This document shows positions 1 through 8,456 of a DNA stretch of 45,744 bases, one piece after another. The notes beneath the pieces were generated by a model, which saw only the letters and a program-made list of their open reading frames with translations, was not told the origin of the DNA and did no database searches. The DNA is from Bacteroidota bacterium. GTDB lineage: Bacteria > Bacteroidota > Bacteroidia > Flavobacteriales > Weeksellaceae. How positions within the stretch are numbered: the stretch's first letter is position 1; each line of letters starts with the position of its first letter. The translations under genes and the position numbers were made by a program. The stretch is taken from assembly GCA_023386965.1 (NCBI GenBank), contig JAEWIR010000031.1, positions 1 to 45,744 of the forward strand, read 5' to 3'.

Positions 1-467
1 GTGCTACACCGCTTAATATATCGCAGATTGGTGGCGATGCGACCTTCAGGTATGGCAAGTTCGGACTGAATTCGAGGCTGCTTTTCCAGAACACACTAAC
101 CAACAGTGACCTGTTTCCGGCTCCTAATTTTGTAGGAAGAGCTAATCTGTTCTTCCAGAGCAAAGCCTTTAAGAATGCGGCCGAAATCCAGACAGGGGTG
201 AAGGGGCACTTTTTTACAAAGTTCGGCTCGCGGGAATATTCACCCATTCTAAATGAATTCACTGTTCCTGGGCCTCCTGGTTATGAGATTGGTGGAATAC
301 CTCTGATTGATGCCTATTTCAATCTTAAAGTTAAACGGATGTTCTTTTTTATCGAAGGCCAGCATCTCAATACCTTGATTGATAATAATAAAGTATTTAC
401 AGCGCCCTATTACCCATTCTATGATTTCCGTCTCAATATCGGAATTGTTTGGTATTTAATAAGTTAA
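1..467 (+). CDS. Putative outer-membrane beta-barrel porin (3' end only)
   Basis: The frame is open from the first bases of the window (codons from position 3), so the gene is cut by the window edge; about 154 C-terminal residues remain. They show alternating aromatic and polar strands ending in an aromatic-rich strand (FRLNIGIVWYLIS), as expected for the last strand of an outer-membrane barrel. A segment near the end reads VKRMFFFIEGQHLNTL, typical of the Porin_10-like 'putative porin' of flavobacteria. Family naming is from memory of such proteins and of their common position before bshC. It ends 9 bases before bshC and is probably co-transcribed with it. No catalytic role is expected; substrate unknown. 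Confidence 0.6.
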   Translation, partial: ATPLNISQIGGDATFRYGKFGLNSRLLFQNTLTNSDLFPAPNFVGRANLFFQSKAFKNAAEIQTGVKGHFFTKFGSREYSPILNEFTVPGPPGYEIGGIPLIDAYFNLKVKRMFFFIEGQHLNTLIDNNKVFTAPYYPFYDFRLNIGIVWYLIS

Positions 468-476
468 TAAACCGAT

Positions 477-2060
477 TTGAAATTATATAAGAAAATACCT
501 TTTGCGGATATTGAGGAAATTCCTGACCTGATAAGGGATTTTCTAAATTCGGATATTCCTTACGCTGAGGATCATCTCTTTTCACCTGCCAATCTTAAAG
601 CTAAGATTGCCGCGAAAAGTGCTCATTTCACCTTAGCGAATCGCGAGGTGCTTTGTGAGGTGCTTCAGGAGCAGAATGCCCAATCAGATAGTCCTTTACA
701 GCATAATCATCTGAACTTACTTCGGGAAAATACTACGTTTACTGTTACAACGGGCCATCAGTTGAACCTGTTTACCGGTCCCGTATTTTTCATCTACAAA
801 ATTCTTCAAACCATAAAAACTGCCACCTATCTCAAATCACAGTTTTCGGAATATAATTTCGTACCTGTGTTCTGGATGGCTACAGAGGACCATGATTTGG
901 AGGAGATCAGTTTTTTCAATACCGAAAACCAGCGTTATTACCTGTCTGCCACCTCGGGTGGCGCGGTGGGCCGTATTGTTTTGGAGGATGTGTCGTTCAT
1001 TGACGCATTCGCACAGGAATTTAAAGATACGGTATTTGGTACCGAGTTGATTTTGATGATGAAGGAGGCATATACTCCAGGCAATACATTGGCTGAAGCA
1101 ACGCGCACTTTAGTGAACCGGCTTTTTGCAGAGTTTGGACTGCTGATTATTGACGGCGATGATTCACGCTTAAAAAAGATGATGATTCCGGCTTTCCGCG
1201 ACGAGCTGATCAATTCTGAAATATTGAAAAGCACAAACTCCCGGGTAGAGTTTCTTACCGCCCGGTATGGTAAAGTTCAGGTCAACCCACGTGAAGTCAA
1301 TCTTTTTTACCTCACTGAAAGCAGGAATCGGATTGATAAGGAAGGCGAAAAGTTTGTGCTGGCCGACAGTGACCGGGCATTTACACAGGATGAAATCATC
1401 GGCGAACTTATGAGTCATCCTGAAAGATTCAGTCCAAATGCATTAATGAGACCTGTGTACCAGGAATCAGTCCTACCAAACATAGCCTATATCGGTGGAA
1501 ATGCCGAGATTATGTATTGGTTGGAACTGACAGGCTATTTTCATGACAAAAACCTTCCCTTTCCGATTCTTATTCCGCGAAACTCCTTTTTAAATATCAG
1601 CAGTAAAACACTTAGCAAAATGTCCAGGCACTCGCTTGAGATCAGTGATTTCTTTGGAGATTATAACGCGGTCATAAATTCGAAAATCCTGCAGAACAAT
1701 GAAATCCTCGAGCTTTTGAATGCAAAAGAAAAAGAAGTTGCTGCTGCTTTCAAATCCATCCGCGAACTGGCTGCCGGCACCGAAAAGAGTTTTGGGAACC
1801 TGGTGGCTGCGGAGGAAACCCGACAGCTTAAATCCTATAAAAGAATGTCCCGGCGATTGCTCCGTGCTGAAAAGGTAAAACAGTACGAGCGGGTAACTGC
1901 GCTGCAGAATCTCTTTTTAAAAGTGCATCCGGGTGGCAAGTGGCAGGAACGGGTGTATAACTTCAGTGTATATTACGCCTTTGAGGGCAATTCTTGGCTC
2001 AAATCTTGTTTGGAGGAAATGGATGTCCATACCTCCAGTTTGGTGGTAATGGTAGATTAA
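477..2060 (+). CDS. bshC: Bacillithiol biosynthesis cysteine-adding enzyme BshC
   Basis: BshC is assigned the last step of bacillithiol synthesis, joining cysteine to glucosaminyl-malate in the cytoplasm. The 527-residue length matches the family. Recognisable blocks are TTGHQLNLFTGPVFFIYK at residues 91-108, VFWMATEDHDLEEI at 131-144 and YIGGNAEIMYWLEL in the middle, followed by a helical, charged region (about 400-470) that fits the family's coiled coil. The start is TTG; no ATG lies between it and the conserved N-terminus, and the preceding stop is 9 bases upstream. The bshA and bshB partners are not in the window. Confidence 0.93.
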   Translation: MKLYKKIPFADIEEIPDLIRDFLNSDIPYAEDHLFSPANLKAKIAAKSAHFTLANREVLCEVLQEQNAQSDSPLQHNHLNLLRENTTFTVTTGHQLNLFTGPVFFIYKILQTIKTATYLKSQFSEYNFVPVFWMATEDHDLEEISFFNTENQRYYLSATSGGAVGRIVLEDVSFIDAFAQEFKDTVFGTELILMMKEAYTPGNTLAEATRTLVNRLFAEFGLLIIDGDDSRLKKMMIPAFRDELINSEILKSTNSRVEFLTARYGKVQVNPREVNLFYLTESRNRIDKEGEKFVLADSDRAFTQDEIIGELMSHPERFSPNALMRPVYQESVLPNIAYIGGNAEIMYWLELTGYFHDKNLPFPILIPRNSFLNISSKTLSKMSRHSLEISDFFGDYNAVINSKILQNNEILELLNAKEKEVAAAFKSIRELAAGTEKSFGNLVAAEETRQLKSYKRMSRRLLRAEKVKQYERVTALQNLFLKVHPGGKWQERVYNFSVYYAFEGNSWLKSCLEEMDVHTSSLVVMVD

Positions 2061-2100
2061 TCCTAAAGCCTTAATTTTGTAAGGAATTCTTGTACTAAAG

Positions 2101-3765
2101 ATGATGAAGAAAATATTCATAATGTCCGTTTTCCTGCTGTTCAGCGGTGTTTCGGCGCAAAAGAAAACGCATACTGTTACCAAAGGCGACAATGCCTATA
2201 ACATTGCACGCAAATATGGCATTTCACTTGACGAGTTTTATAAACTCAATCCCGGGGCAAAAAGTGGTAACCTCAAAATCGGAGATACTGTTACTGTTAA
2301 GAATGGTCCTGCTGCCCCTGCCTCTTCAGCGGTAAGCTACATTACGGTGCAGTCCGGACAAACGCTTTACGGTCTGCTCAGACAGTACAAAATCAGTGAA
2401 GCTGAATTAAGAAAGCTGAATCCGGGTCTTGAATCCAATCTTAAGATTGGCGACCGTATTGCTTTGCCTGCCTCTAACGTCAGCCGCTACGCAGACAGTA
2501 ATACATCAATCACTTCTGAAAAAGCAAGTCCATCTGCACCCGTATCTGGATCTGCCAATACTTACACTTCCAGCGGAATATCTTCAGACAATTTTGTTAC
2601 CTATACGGTACAGTCCGGAGATACTACTTTTGGCATCGTTAATAAATTTTCGGTAAACCTGGATGACCTGATACGGCTGAACCCGGATCTTGCGAAGGGT
2701 CTTAGAAGCGGTATGGTACTCAAGGTAAAGCCAGCTGATAAAGCATATGTTAAAAAATCAGGCGATGAACTGAATGTGGTAGTCATGCTTCCTTTCGGTT
2801 ATGAGTCCGGCGACAGCAAGTATCGCAGTATGTCACTTGATTTTCTCTCGGGAGCCAAGCTCGCAATAGAAAGAAATGCACGCCGCGGACAAAAACTGAA
2901 TGTGAAAATTGTTGATGCGGGTAGTGAGGCTACCTTTAAAAACTCGCTAACACTAATCAACAGAGATAATACTGATCTGATTGTAGGTCCTCTTTTCAAA
3001 TCCAGTATACTTGAAGTCCTGGAATATGTAAAAGACAGCAAGATTCCGATTGTAGCACCATTCGCCAATTCAGATGACCTTTATGGTTTCAGTAATCTGA
3101 TCATAGTAGAAACTAACGAGCAGACTTATGCGGACCGGATCATTCAGGAAGTTAAAGCCGCCCACACAGACCAGAAAATTTTTATAGTTGCAGATGGTGA
3201 CCGTACCCACGCAAATTATATCCGAACCGGACTTATTAAAGCGCTTAAGAATCCAAATATACAGCTGGTAAACTCACCGTCCGAGATTACGGCAGATACG
3301 AACATGATGACAGGACAGTCAGTGCCGGTAATCGCGGTTCTGGCCAGCAATAACGACAGTACGGGTCAGGCATTTGCCGAAAAGATGATCGCAATGGGCA
3401 GTGAGGTGCAGGGAATGAAAGCATTCAGTATGTTTTATGTACCCACATTTGAAAAGAAAGCTGACGAACTTGGTAAGGCAAGTTTAGTGTACGTAATGGA
3501 CAGAACAATTAATACAGAAGGTTCTTTTGAAAAAGAGATTTTGTCTGAATTCAACCGAAAATATTGTAAAACGCCCGGCAAGTACGCGATTATAGGTTTT
3601 GATGTGATGAATGATATGTTAAGCCGTGAAAACAGCCGCGGCGAGATCTTCAGCCAGATGGGTAAGACCCAGACACAGTTGGCAACTAAATTTGAATTTG
3701 AACGGATACAGAGAAACGGCGCTTACGTAAACACAGGTTACCGCGTAGTGCGTTTGGTACCCTGA
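2101..3765 (+). CDS. LysM-repeat protein with periplasmic-binding-like domain
   Basis: An exported protein of 554 residues. A signal peptide (residues 1-20, ending VSAQ) is followed by three LysM repeats at about 24-67, 80-121 and 167-210, each with the pattern G-D/Q-T-...-N-P-...-L-K-I/V-G. A Ser/Thr/Ala-rich linker separates repeats 2 and 3. From about residue 225 to the end the sequence resembles a type 1 periplasmic-binding fold (VVVMLPFGYESGD, LAIERN, LIVGPLF, KIPIVAPFANSDD). The LysM repeats should bind peptidoglycan; the binding-like domain has no known ligand. A TAATTTTG -7-like box lies at 2072-2079, and a terminator follows the gene, so it may be a single unit. Confidence 0.85.
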   Translation: MMKKIFIMSVFLLFSGVSAQKKTHTVTKGDNAYNIARKYGISLDEFYKLNPGAKSGNLKIGDTVTVKNGPAAPASSAVSYITVQSGQTLYGLLRQYKISEAELRKLNPGLESNLKIGDRIALPASNVSRYADSNTSITSEKASPSAPVSGSANTYTSSGISSDNFVTYTVQSGDTTFGIVNKFSVNLDDLIRLNPDLAKGLRSGMVLKVKPADKAYVKKSGDELNVVVMLPFGYESGDSKYRSMSLDFLSGAKLAIERNARRGQKLNVKIVDAGSEATFKNSLTLINRDNTDLIVGPLFKSSILEVLEYVKDSKIPIVAPFANSDDLYGFSNLIIVETNEQTYADRIIQEVKAAHTDQKIFIVADGDRTHANYIRTGLIKALKNPNIQLVNSPSEITADTNMMTGQSVPVIAVLASNNDSTGQAFAEKMIAMGSEVQGMKAFSMFYVPTFEKKADELGKASLVYVMDRTINTEGSFEKEILSEFNRKYCKTPGKYAIIGFDVMNDMLSRENSRGEIFSQMGKTQTQLATKFEFERIQRNGAYVNTGYRVVRLVP

Positions 3766-3787
3766 AAACTTACATCTTAAAACAGTG

Positions 3788-3823
3788 CGGCATTGAAAAT
3801 ACATTTCAATGCCGTTTATTTTA
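3788..3823 (+). terminator. Rho-independent terminator after the LysM gene
   Basis: An 11-bp perfect stem (3788-3798 with 3804-3814) and a 5-base loop are followed by TTTATTTTA. It lies 22 bases past the LysM stop codon and just before the fabD promoter. Confidence 0.75.
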
Positions 3824-3825
3824 CG

Positions 3826-3833
3826 TAAATTTG
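3826..3833 (+). promoter_or_regulatory. Bacteroidota -7 element for fabD
   Basis: TAAATTTG matches TAnnTTTG exactly and lies 25 bases before the fabD ATG. The -33 position falls inside the preceding terminator stem and is only a partial match. Confidence 0.6.
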
Positions 3834-3858
3834 CCGCAATAATTACTAATTAAAGTAG

Positions 3859-4725
3859 ATGAAAGCACTTGTATTTCCTGGGCAAGGTTCACAGTTTGTT
3901 GGAATGGGAAAAGAACTTTACGATTCCCGGAAAGACATCAAAGACCTGATGGAATCTGCCAATGATGTCCTTGGATTTGATATATTGTCGCTGATGTTCA
4001 GCGGTGCTGAGGAAGATCTTAAAAAGACAGAAATCACCCAACCTGCCATTTTTATCCATTCATTGGCTGCTTTGAAAGCCACTGATGCATTGGGCACCGA
4101 AATGGTCGCCGGGCACTCATTGGGCGAATTTTCCGCGCTGGTGGCAAACGGAGTGCTCTCTTTTCAGGATGGTTTGAAACTGGTGCACGAGCGTGCAAAG
4201 GCCATGCAGGAAGCCTGTGATGCGCATCCAAGTTCAATGGCTGCTATCCTGGGTCTGGAAGACAGTAAAGTGGAGGAAATTTGCGCTTCTGTAAATGGAG
4301 TGGTCGTTCCTGCCAATTATAACTGTCCGGGTCAGCTGGTAATCTCCGGTGAAACTGAAGCTGTGGAAGAGGCCTGTGTACGGATGAAGGAAGCCGGTGC
4401 CAAACGTGCGCTGTTACTTCCGGTGAACGGTGCCTTCCATTCACCTCTCATGCAGTCTGCACAGGATCGTCTGGCGATGGCTATTTCAAATACAAGATTC
4501 AGAAATTCCACCATTCCCGTATATCAGAATATAACGACTACGGCCGTATCTGATCCTGAGGAAATCAAGAATAACCTGATTGCCCAACTTACGGGACCGG
4601 TGAAATGGACCCAAAGCGTTCAGAATATGATTAAGGATGGTGCTACGAAGTTCGTTGAAGTGGGTCCGGGTAAAACTTTACAGGGTCTTATTAAAAAGAT
4701 AAACTCCGAAGTCGTATTTTCATAA
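3859..4725 (+). CDS. fabD: Malonyl-CoA:ACP transacylase FabD
   Basis: FabD moves malonyl groups from CoA to acyl carrier protein for fatty acid elongation in the cytoplasm. The 288-residue protein begins with the family hallmark FPGQGSQ (6-12). It has the nucleophile elbow GHSLGE with Ser87, Arg112 in ERAKAMQ that binds the malonyl carboxylate, and the catalytic His194 in NGAFHSPLM. A C-terminal VEVGPGKTLQGLIKK is also typical. All key residues are present. It is followed after 7 bases by the GHMP kinase gene, so the two are probably one transcript. Confidence 0.97.
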   Translation: MKALVFPGQGSQFVGMGKELYDSRKDIKDLMESANDVLGFDILSLMFSGAEEDLKKTEITQPAIFIHSLAALKATDALGTEMVAGHSLGEFSALVANGVLSFQDGLKLVHERAKAMQEACDAHPSSMAAILGLEDSKVEEICASVNGVVVPANYNCPGQLVISGETEAVEEACVRMKEAGAKRALLLPVNGAFHSPLMQSAQDRLAMAISNTRFRNSTIPVYQNITTTAVSDPEEIKNNLIAQLTGPVKWTQSVQNMIKDGATKFVEVGPGKTLQGLIKKINSEVVFS

Positions 4726-4732
4726 CCTGCTT

Positions 4733-5647
4733 ATGATGGGCAGAATGTTTTCGCCGGGAAAATTATTGCTGACTTCAGAATATTTCGTCCTGGACGGTGC
4801 TCTTGCTCTGGCTGTTCCTACAACGCCGGGTCAGGAGTTTTTTTTTGAAGAGAAGGCAGATGGAAAGAGCGAAGTCTTTTGGGAGGCATTACATCAGGGC
4901 CAGCCCTGGCTGAAAGTGAAGCTGGACTATAAAACCTGGATCATTCTGGATACCAACTTACCGCAACCCGCAGAATTTGTGCTTCGTCTGTTGCAGACTG
5001 TACAGCAATATTCGGCTACAAAATTTCAGGGTTCTGCCAGCTATTACCTTAAGACTAACCTGCAGTTTCCCCCAGATTATGGTTTGGGAAGCAGTTCAAC
5101 ATTAATAAACAATATAGCTCAGTGGTCTGCATGTGATGCTTATCTACTGAATGAGATACTTTTGCATGGCAGTGGCTATGATATCGCTATCGCACGCGAG
5201 TGTCGGCCGGTATTGTTCAGAAATGCACCGCAGCGGGAAGTTAAACCGGTGATCTATTCACCGCCCTTTAAGGACAACCTTATTTTATTACATATCAACC
5301 GCAAACAGGACAGCCGTGCGGGAATTCAGCTTTACCGGAGTAAGGAAAAGTCTGCGGAACTGATTAGCCGTTTCTCTGCGTTGACTCAGGAGATTTATGA
5401 ATGTACCTCACTGCATGATTTCCTGGAATTATTGGAGCTTCATGAAAATTTGGTTTCAGAATTTCTGGGAATACCGAAAGTTAAAGATCAATTATTCACC
5501 GGTTACGGTGGAACCATCAAGAGCCTGGGTGCGTGGGGCGGTGATTTTGTCATGGCTTCCAAGGTTGATGACTATCACTCCTGGTTTGCGTCGCGTGGCT
5601 ACACACGGGTTTTTGAATGGGATGATTTGATTCCAGTGGCACCGTAA
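4733..5647 (+). CDS. GYDIA-type GHMP kinase
   Basis: A 304-residue small-molecule kinase of the GHMP fold. The N-terminus FSPGKLLLTSEYFVLDGALA matches the galacto/mevalonate-type start. The ATP-binding GHMP motif is GLGSSST at 117-123, and the signature GSGYDIA stands at 146-152. GAWGGDF near residue 280 is the C-terminal Gly-rich motif. Such kinases occur across Bacteroidota and resemble mevalonate or phosphomevalonate kinases, so an isoprenoid role is plausible, but the substrate cannot be read from the sequence. The start could be either of two ATGs at 4733 or 4736. It lies 7 bases after fabD. Confidence 0.8.
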   Translation: MMGRMFSPGKLLLTSEYFVLDGALALAVPTTPGQEFFFEEKADGKSEVFWEALHQGQPWLKVKLDYKTWIILDTNLPQPAEFVLRLLQTVQQYSATKFQGSASYYLKTNLQFPPDYGLGSSSTLINNIAQWSACDAYLLNEILLHGSGYDIAIARECRPVLFRNAPQREVKPVIYSPPFKDNLILLHINRKQDSRAGIQLYRSKEKSAELISRFSALTQEIYECTSLHDFLELLELHENLVSEFLGIPKVKDQLFTGYGGTIKSLGAWGGDFVMASKVDDYHSWFASRGYTRVFEWDDLIPVAP

Positions 5648-5663
5648 AGTGGCTGTGTACAAA

Positions 5664-5725
5664 ATATTGGTGACCAATATCATTGTGTTTTAACATGTAT
5701 AGCTTAGTAAATTTGCTTAAATTTG
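5664..5725 (+). promoter_or_regulatory. pckA promoter region with dyad and two tandem -7 boxes
   Basis: A 17-bp perfect dyad (ATATTGGT-G-ACCAATAT, 5664-5680) lies just upstream of a TTG -33-like triplet (5683-5685). Two exact TAAATTTG boxes follow at 5708-5715 and 5718-5725. The dyad is placed where an activator would bind. No hairpin/T-tract terminator is seen here after the GHMP kinase. Confidence 0.55.
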
Positions 5726-5758
5726 GCCCATTCAATTCGAAAAAAATCTATTTCTAGC

Positions 5759-7363
5759 ATGAAACACATCAAAATTATTCAGCAGCTGAATGATCTGGGT
5801 ATTACAGGTTATCAGGAAGTGGTGTACAATCCGTCTTATGAAGAACTTTTCCAGGCTGAGAACTCAGCAAAGAACGAGGGATTCGAAAAAGGCATCCTGA
5901 CTGAGTCGGGCGCAATGTCCGTAAAGACGGGAATCTTCACAGGCCGTTCTCCAAAGGACCGCTATATTGTCCTGGACGACGAAACGCGTGACACTATTTA
6001 TTGGGATGGCAAAGTAAACCTGCCTACATCCCCGGAAATATTCGCAAGCTGCAAATCTCTGGTAATGGATCAACTGTCCAAGTCTGAGAAGATTTATGTT
6101 GTTGATGCGTTTTGTGGCACCAACCCCGATACCCGTCTTAAGGTAAGATTCATTATGGAAGTGGCCTGGCAGGCACATTTTGTGACCAATATGTTTATCC
6201 GCCCTTCCAACCACGAGCTGGAAAACTTTGGTACTCCCGATTTCATGGTGATCAACGGTTCCAAGACTACTAATCCTAACTGGCAGGAGCAGGGACTGAA
6301 CTCCGAGAATTTCGTGATGTTCAATCTTACAGAAAAGATGCAGATCATTGGCGGTACCTGGTACGGTGGCGAAATGAAGAAAGGGATGTTCGCTATGATG
6401 AACTATTTCCTGCCGCTTAAAGGAATGGCTTCAATGCACTGTTCTGCAAACGTTGGCGAAGAAGGCGATGTAGCTCTTTTCTTCGGACTTTCAGGAACGG
6501 GAAAAACCACACTTTCTGCAGATCCGAAAAGATACCTGATCGGTGACGATGAGCACGGTTGGGACAATAACGGGGTCTTTAATTATGAAGGCGGTTGCTA
6601 TGCCAAGGTAATTGACCTTTCTGAAGAAAAAGAGCCGGACATTTACAGAGCCATCAAGAGAGATGCACTACTGGAAAATGTTGTTGTAGACGAAAACGGT
6701 AAGATTGATTATACAGACGGTTCAATTACGGAGAATACCCGTGTTTCCTACCCGATATATCATATTAACAAAATTGTCCTTCCTTCCAAGGCAGGTCACG
6801 CAAGTAAGATTGTTTATCTTTCTGCTGATGCGTTTGGTGTCTTACCACCGGTTTCTGTACTTACTGAAGATCAGGCTCAGTATCACTTCCTTTGCGGCTA
6901 CACCTCAAAACTTGCGGGTACCGAAAGAGGAATTACAGCTCCTGAACCTTCTTTTTCACCGGCATTTGGTGAGGCTTTCCTTACCCTGCACCCTACAATG
7001 TACTCCAAGACCCTTATCGGTAAGATGAAGGAGCACGGAGCAAAAGCATATCTTGTAAATACGGGCTGGAACGGTACCGGAAAAAGAATTTCACTGAAAG
7101 ATACACGTGCGATCATTGATGCAATCATTGACGGCTCAATTGACCGTGCAGAAAAGGTGACCATTCCAATCATGAACCTGGAGGTTCCGACTGCATTACC
7201 AAATGTATCTGAAGGTATCCTGGATCCGCGTGATACGTATGAAAACCCTTCAGAATGGGAAGCTAAGGCAAAAGACCTTGCTGCAAGATACATCAAGAAT
7301 TTTGAGCAGTACTGTGACTCTGATGAAGCGAAGAAATTAATACCTTCAGGACCTCAACTTTAA
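5759..7363 (+). CDS. pckA: ATP-dependent phosphoenolpyruvate carboxykinase
   Basis: PckA converts oxaloacetate and ATP to phosphoenolpyruvate and CO2, the entry to gluconeogenesis. The ATG at 5759 gives 535 residues, the usual length. An upstream TTG at 5723 would add 12 residues and would lie inside the promoter, so it was rejected. The P-loop GLSGTGKTT is at residues 243-251, followed by the metal-binding GDDEHGW. The oxaloacetate-binding GRSPKDRY is near the N-terminus and APEPSFSPAFGEAF near the C-terminus. A strong bidirectional terminator follows. Confidence 0.97.
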   Translation: MKHIKIIQQLNDLGITGYQEVVYNPSYEELFQAENSAKNEGFEKGILTESGAMSVKTGIFTGRSPKDRYIVLDDETRDTIYWDGKVNLPTSPEIFASCKSLVMDQLSKSEKIYVVDAFCGTNPDTRLKVRFIMEVAWQAHFVTNMFIRPSNHELENFGTPDFMVINGSKTTNPNWQEQGLNSENFVMFNLTEKMQIIGGTWYGGEMKKGMFAMMNYFLPLKGMASMHCSANVGEEGDVALFFGLSGTGKTTLSADPKRYLIGDDEHGWDNNGVFNYEGGCYAKVIDLSEEKEPDIYRAIKRDALLENVVVDENGKIDYTDGSITENTRVSYPIYHINKIVLPSKAGHASKIVYLSADAFGVLPPVSVLTEDQAQYHFLCGYTSKLAGTERGITAPEPSFSPAFGEAFLTLHPTMYSKTLIGKMKEHGAKAYLVNTGWNGTGKRISLKDTRAIIDAIIDGSIDRAEKVTIPIMNLEVPTALPNVSEGILDPRDTYENPSEWEAKAKDLAARYIKNFEQYCDSDEAKKLIPSGPQL

Positions 7364-7384
7364 TAAGTCAGGTTTCGAATTGAA

Positions 7385-7416
7385 AAATCCCCGAATTTGT
7401 TTTCGGGGATTTTTTG
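7385..7416. terminator. Bidirectional terminator between pckA and aroQ
   Basis: An 11-bp perfect stem (7385-7395 with 7402-7412) has A-runs on the left and T-runs on the right, so it can end transcription of the convergent pckA and aroQ genes. Confidence 0.85.
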
Positions 7417-7419
7417 TGT

Positions 7420-7830
7420 TTACGCATCAAGACTTAATATAGCCAGCCTATAGCCATTTGTTCCGAATCCGCTGATCACACCGTCAGTATGCGCTGCGGT
7501 AACGGATTTTTGGCGGAATTCCTCGCGTTTATAGATATTGGATATATGAACCTCCACTTTTGCTGCGGAGATGTTTTTCAGACAGTCTGCCAGTGCATAG
7601 GAATAGTGTGTATAAGCGCCGGGATTGATCACCAGCGCATCATAATTGACCTCCTGCAAACGGTTGATCAAATCACCTTCCACATTGGACTGGTAGAAAT
7701 CAATGTGATGTGTGCCGAATTCGGCCTTCAGCGATTTTAGTACATCTTCCATTGTAGCGTGGCCATAGATCTCCGGTTCCCTTGTGCCCAGCAAATTCAG
7801 GTTAGGGCCGTTTACAATCAGTATATTCAT
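7420..7830 (-). CDS. aroQ: Type II 3-dehydroquinate dehydratase
   Basis: AroQ dehydrates 3-dehydroquinate to 3-dehydroshikimate, the third shikimate step. The 136-residue length is typical of the dodecameric type II enzyme. The N-terminal NGPNLNLLGTREPEIYG holds the flexible-loop Arg and catalytic Tyr22. NPGAYTHYSYAL and EVHISNIYKREEFR carry the conserved Asn and His of the active site. VISGFGTNGYRLAI near the C-terminus also fits the family. The gene stands alone between terminators and has its own -7 box (7849-7856). Confidence 0.96.
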   Translation of the reverse strand: MNILIVNGPNLNLLGTREPEIYGHATMEDVLKSLKAEFGTHHIDFYQSNVEGDLINRLQEVNYDALVINPGAYTHYSYALADCLKNISAAKVEVHISNIYKREEFRQKSVTAAHTDGVISGFGTNGYRLAILSLDA

Positions 7831-7848
7831 ATAGGGTTGATTTCATCT

Positions 7849-7856
7849 CAAATTTA
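7849..7856 (-). promoter_or_regulatory. -7 element for aroQ
   Basis: On the minus strand TAAATTTG lies 18 bases before the aroQ ATG. The -33 position is only T-rich. Confidence 0.55.
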
Positions 7857-7861
7857 GACAT

Positions 7862-7891
7862 AAAAAAACTTCCGAAAAAATTTCGGAAGTT
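7862..7891 (-). terminator. Terminator after tRNA-Glu/rpsT
   Basis: Read on the minus strand, an AACTTCCGAA stem with a short T loop is followed by a run of seven T. It ends the unit that contains the first tRNA-Glu. Confidence 0.8.
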
Positions 7892-7897
7892 ACTTGG

Positions 7898-7969
7898 TAG
7901 CCCGTAGGGGAATCGAACCCCTCTTACCAGAATGAAAATCTGAGGTCCTAACCGATAGACGAACGGGCC
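7898..7969 (-). tRNA. tRNA-Glu (anticodon TTC)
   Basis: The cloverleaf can be drawn by eye. The acceptor strand is GGCCCGT with ACGGGCT (first pair G-U), the anticodon loop TTTTCAT gives TTC, and the T-arm has GGTTCGATT. Bases 7895-7898 read ACCA on the minus strand, so the 3' CCA is encoded here. It lies 13 bases downstream of rpsT and may share its transcript. Confidence 0.95.
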
Positions 7970-7982
7970 ATCCTGTTTATTA

Positions 7983-8237
7983 TTACGCTAACTTGTTAAC
8001 GTGTTTTGTAAGTTTACTCTTAAGATTAGAGGCTTTATTTTTGTGGATGATGTTTCTTTTAGCCAGTTTATCCACTAAAGCAATCACTTTTGGAAGTTGC
8101 TCAGACGCTGCAGTTTTATCCTCTTCATTTCTTAGTGCCTTCACAGCTGTTCTTGCAGTTTTGTGATAGTACTTGTTACGCAGCCTCTTCGCTACGTTCT
8201 GTCTGATTCTCTTTAAAGCTGATTTATGATTTGCCAT
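7983..8237 (-). CDS. rpsT: 30S ribosomal protein S20
   Basis: An 84-residue, strongly basic, all-helical protein that binds 16S rRNA early in 30S assembly. MANHKSALKRIRQNVAKRLR at the N-terminus is the family signature. The gene lies between two tRNA-Glu genes and has a near-perfect promoter. Confidence 0.97.
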   Translation of the reverse strand: MANHKSALKRIRQNVAKRLRNKYYHKTARTAVKALRNEEDKTAASEQLPKVIALVDKLAKRNIIHKNKASNLKSKLTKHVNKLA

Positions 8238-8260
8238 TATTTGTCTCTCAATTGTGGGTG

Positions 8261-8291
8261 CAAAGATATAGTTTATTTTTTATTCTGCAAA
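8261..8291 (-). promoter_or_regulatory. rpsT promoter
   Basis: On the minus strand TTTG (8288-8291), 19 bases, then TATCTTTG (8261-8268): an exact match to the Bacteroidota consensus spacing. It lies 23 bases before the rpsT ATG. Confidence 0.8.
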
Positions 8292-8325
8292 TTTATTTTA
8301 AAAAAAATTAAAAAAATTGCTTTTG

Positions 8326-8397
8326 TAGCCTATAGGGGAATCGAACCCCTGTTGCAAGAATGAAAATCTTGAGTCCTAACCACTAGACGAATAGGCC
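8326..8397 (-). tRNA. tRNA-Glu (anticodon TTC), second copy
   Basis: GGCCTAT pairs with ATAGGCT (G-U first pair), the anticodon arm is CAAGA-TTTTCAT-TCTTG, and the T-arm has GGTTCGATT. The anticodon is TTC, as in the copy at 7898, but the anticodon stem and acceptor differ. The bases after the discriminator read CAA, so CCA is not encoded. Confidence 0.95.
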
Positions 8398-8413
8398 GGT
8401 GAGTTTCGGACTG

Positions 8414-8444
8414 CAAAAATAGGCTTTAATTTTGATCTCCAAAA
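8414..8444 (-). promoter_or_regulatory. tRNA-Glu promoter
   Basis: On the minus strand TTTG (8441-8444), 19 bases, TATTTTTG (8414-8421), with the -7 box 16 bases before the tRNA 5' end. Confidence 0.75.
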
Positions 8445-8456
8445 ATTATTTCAGCT

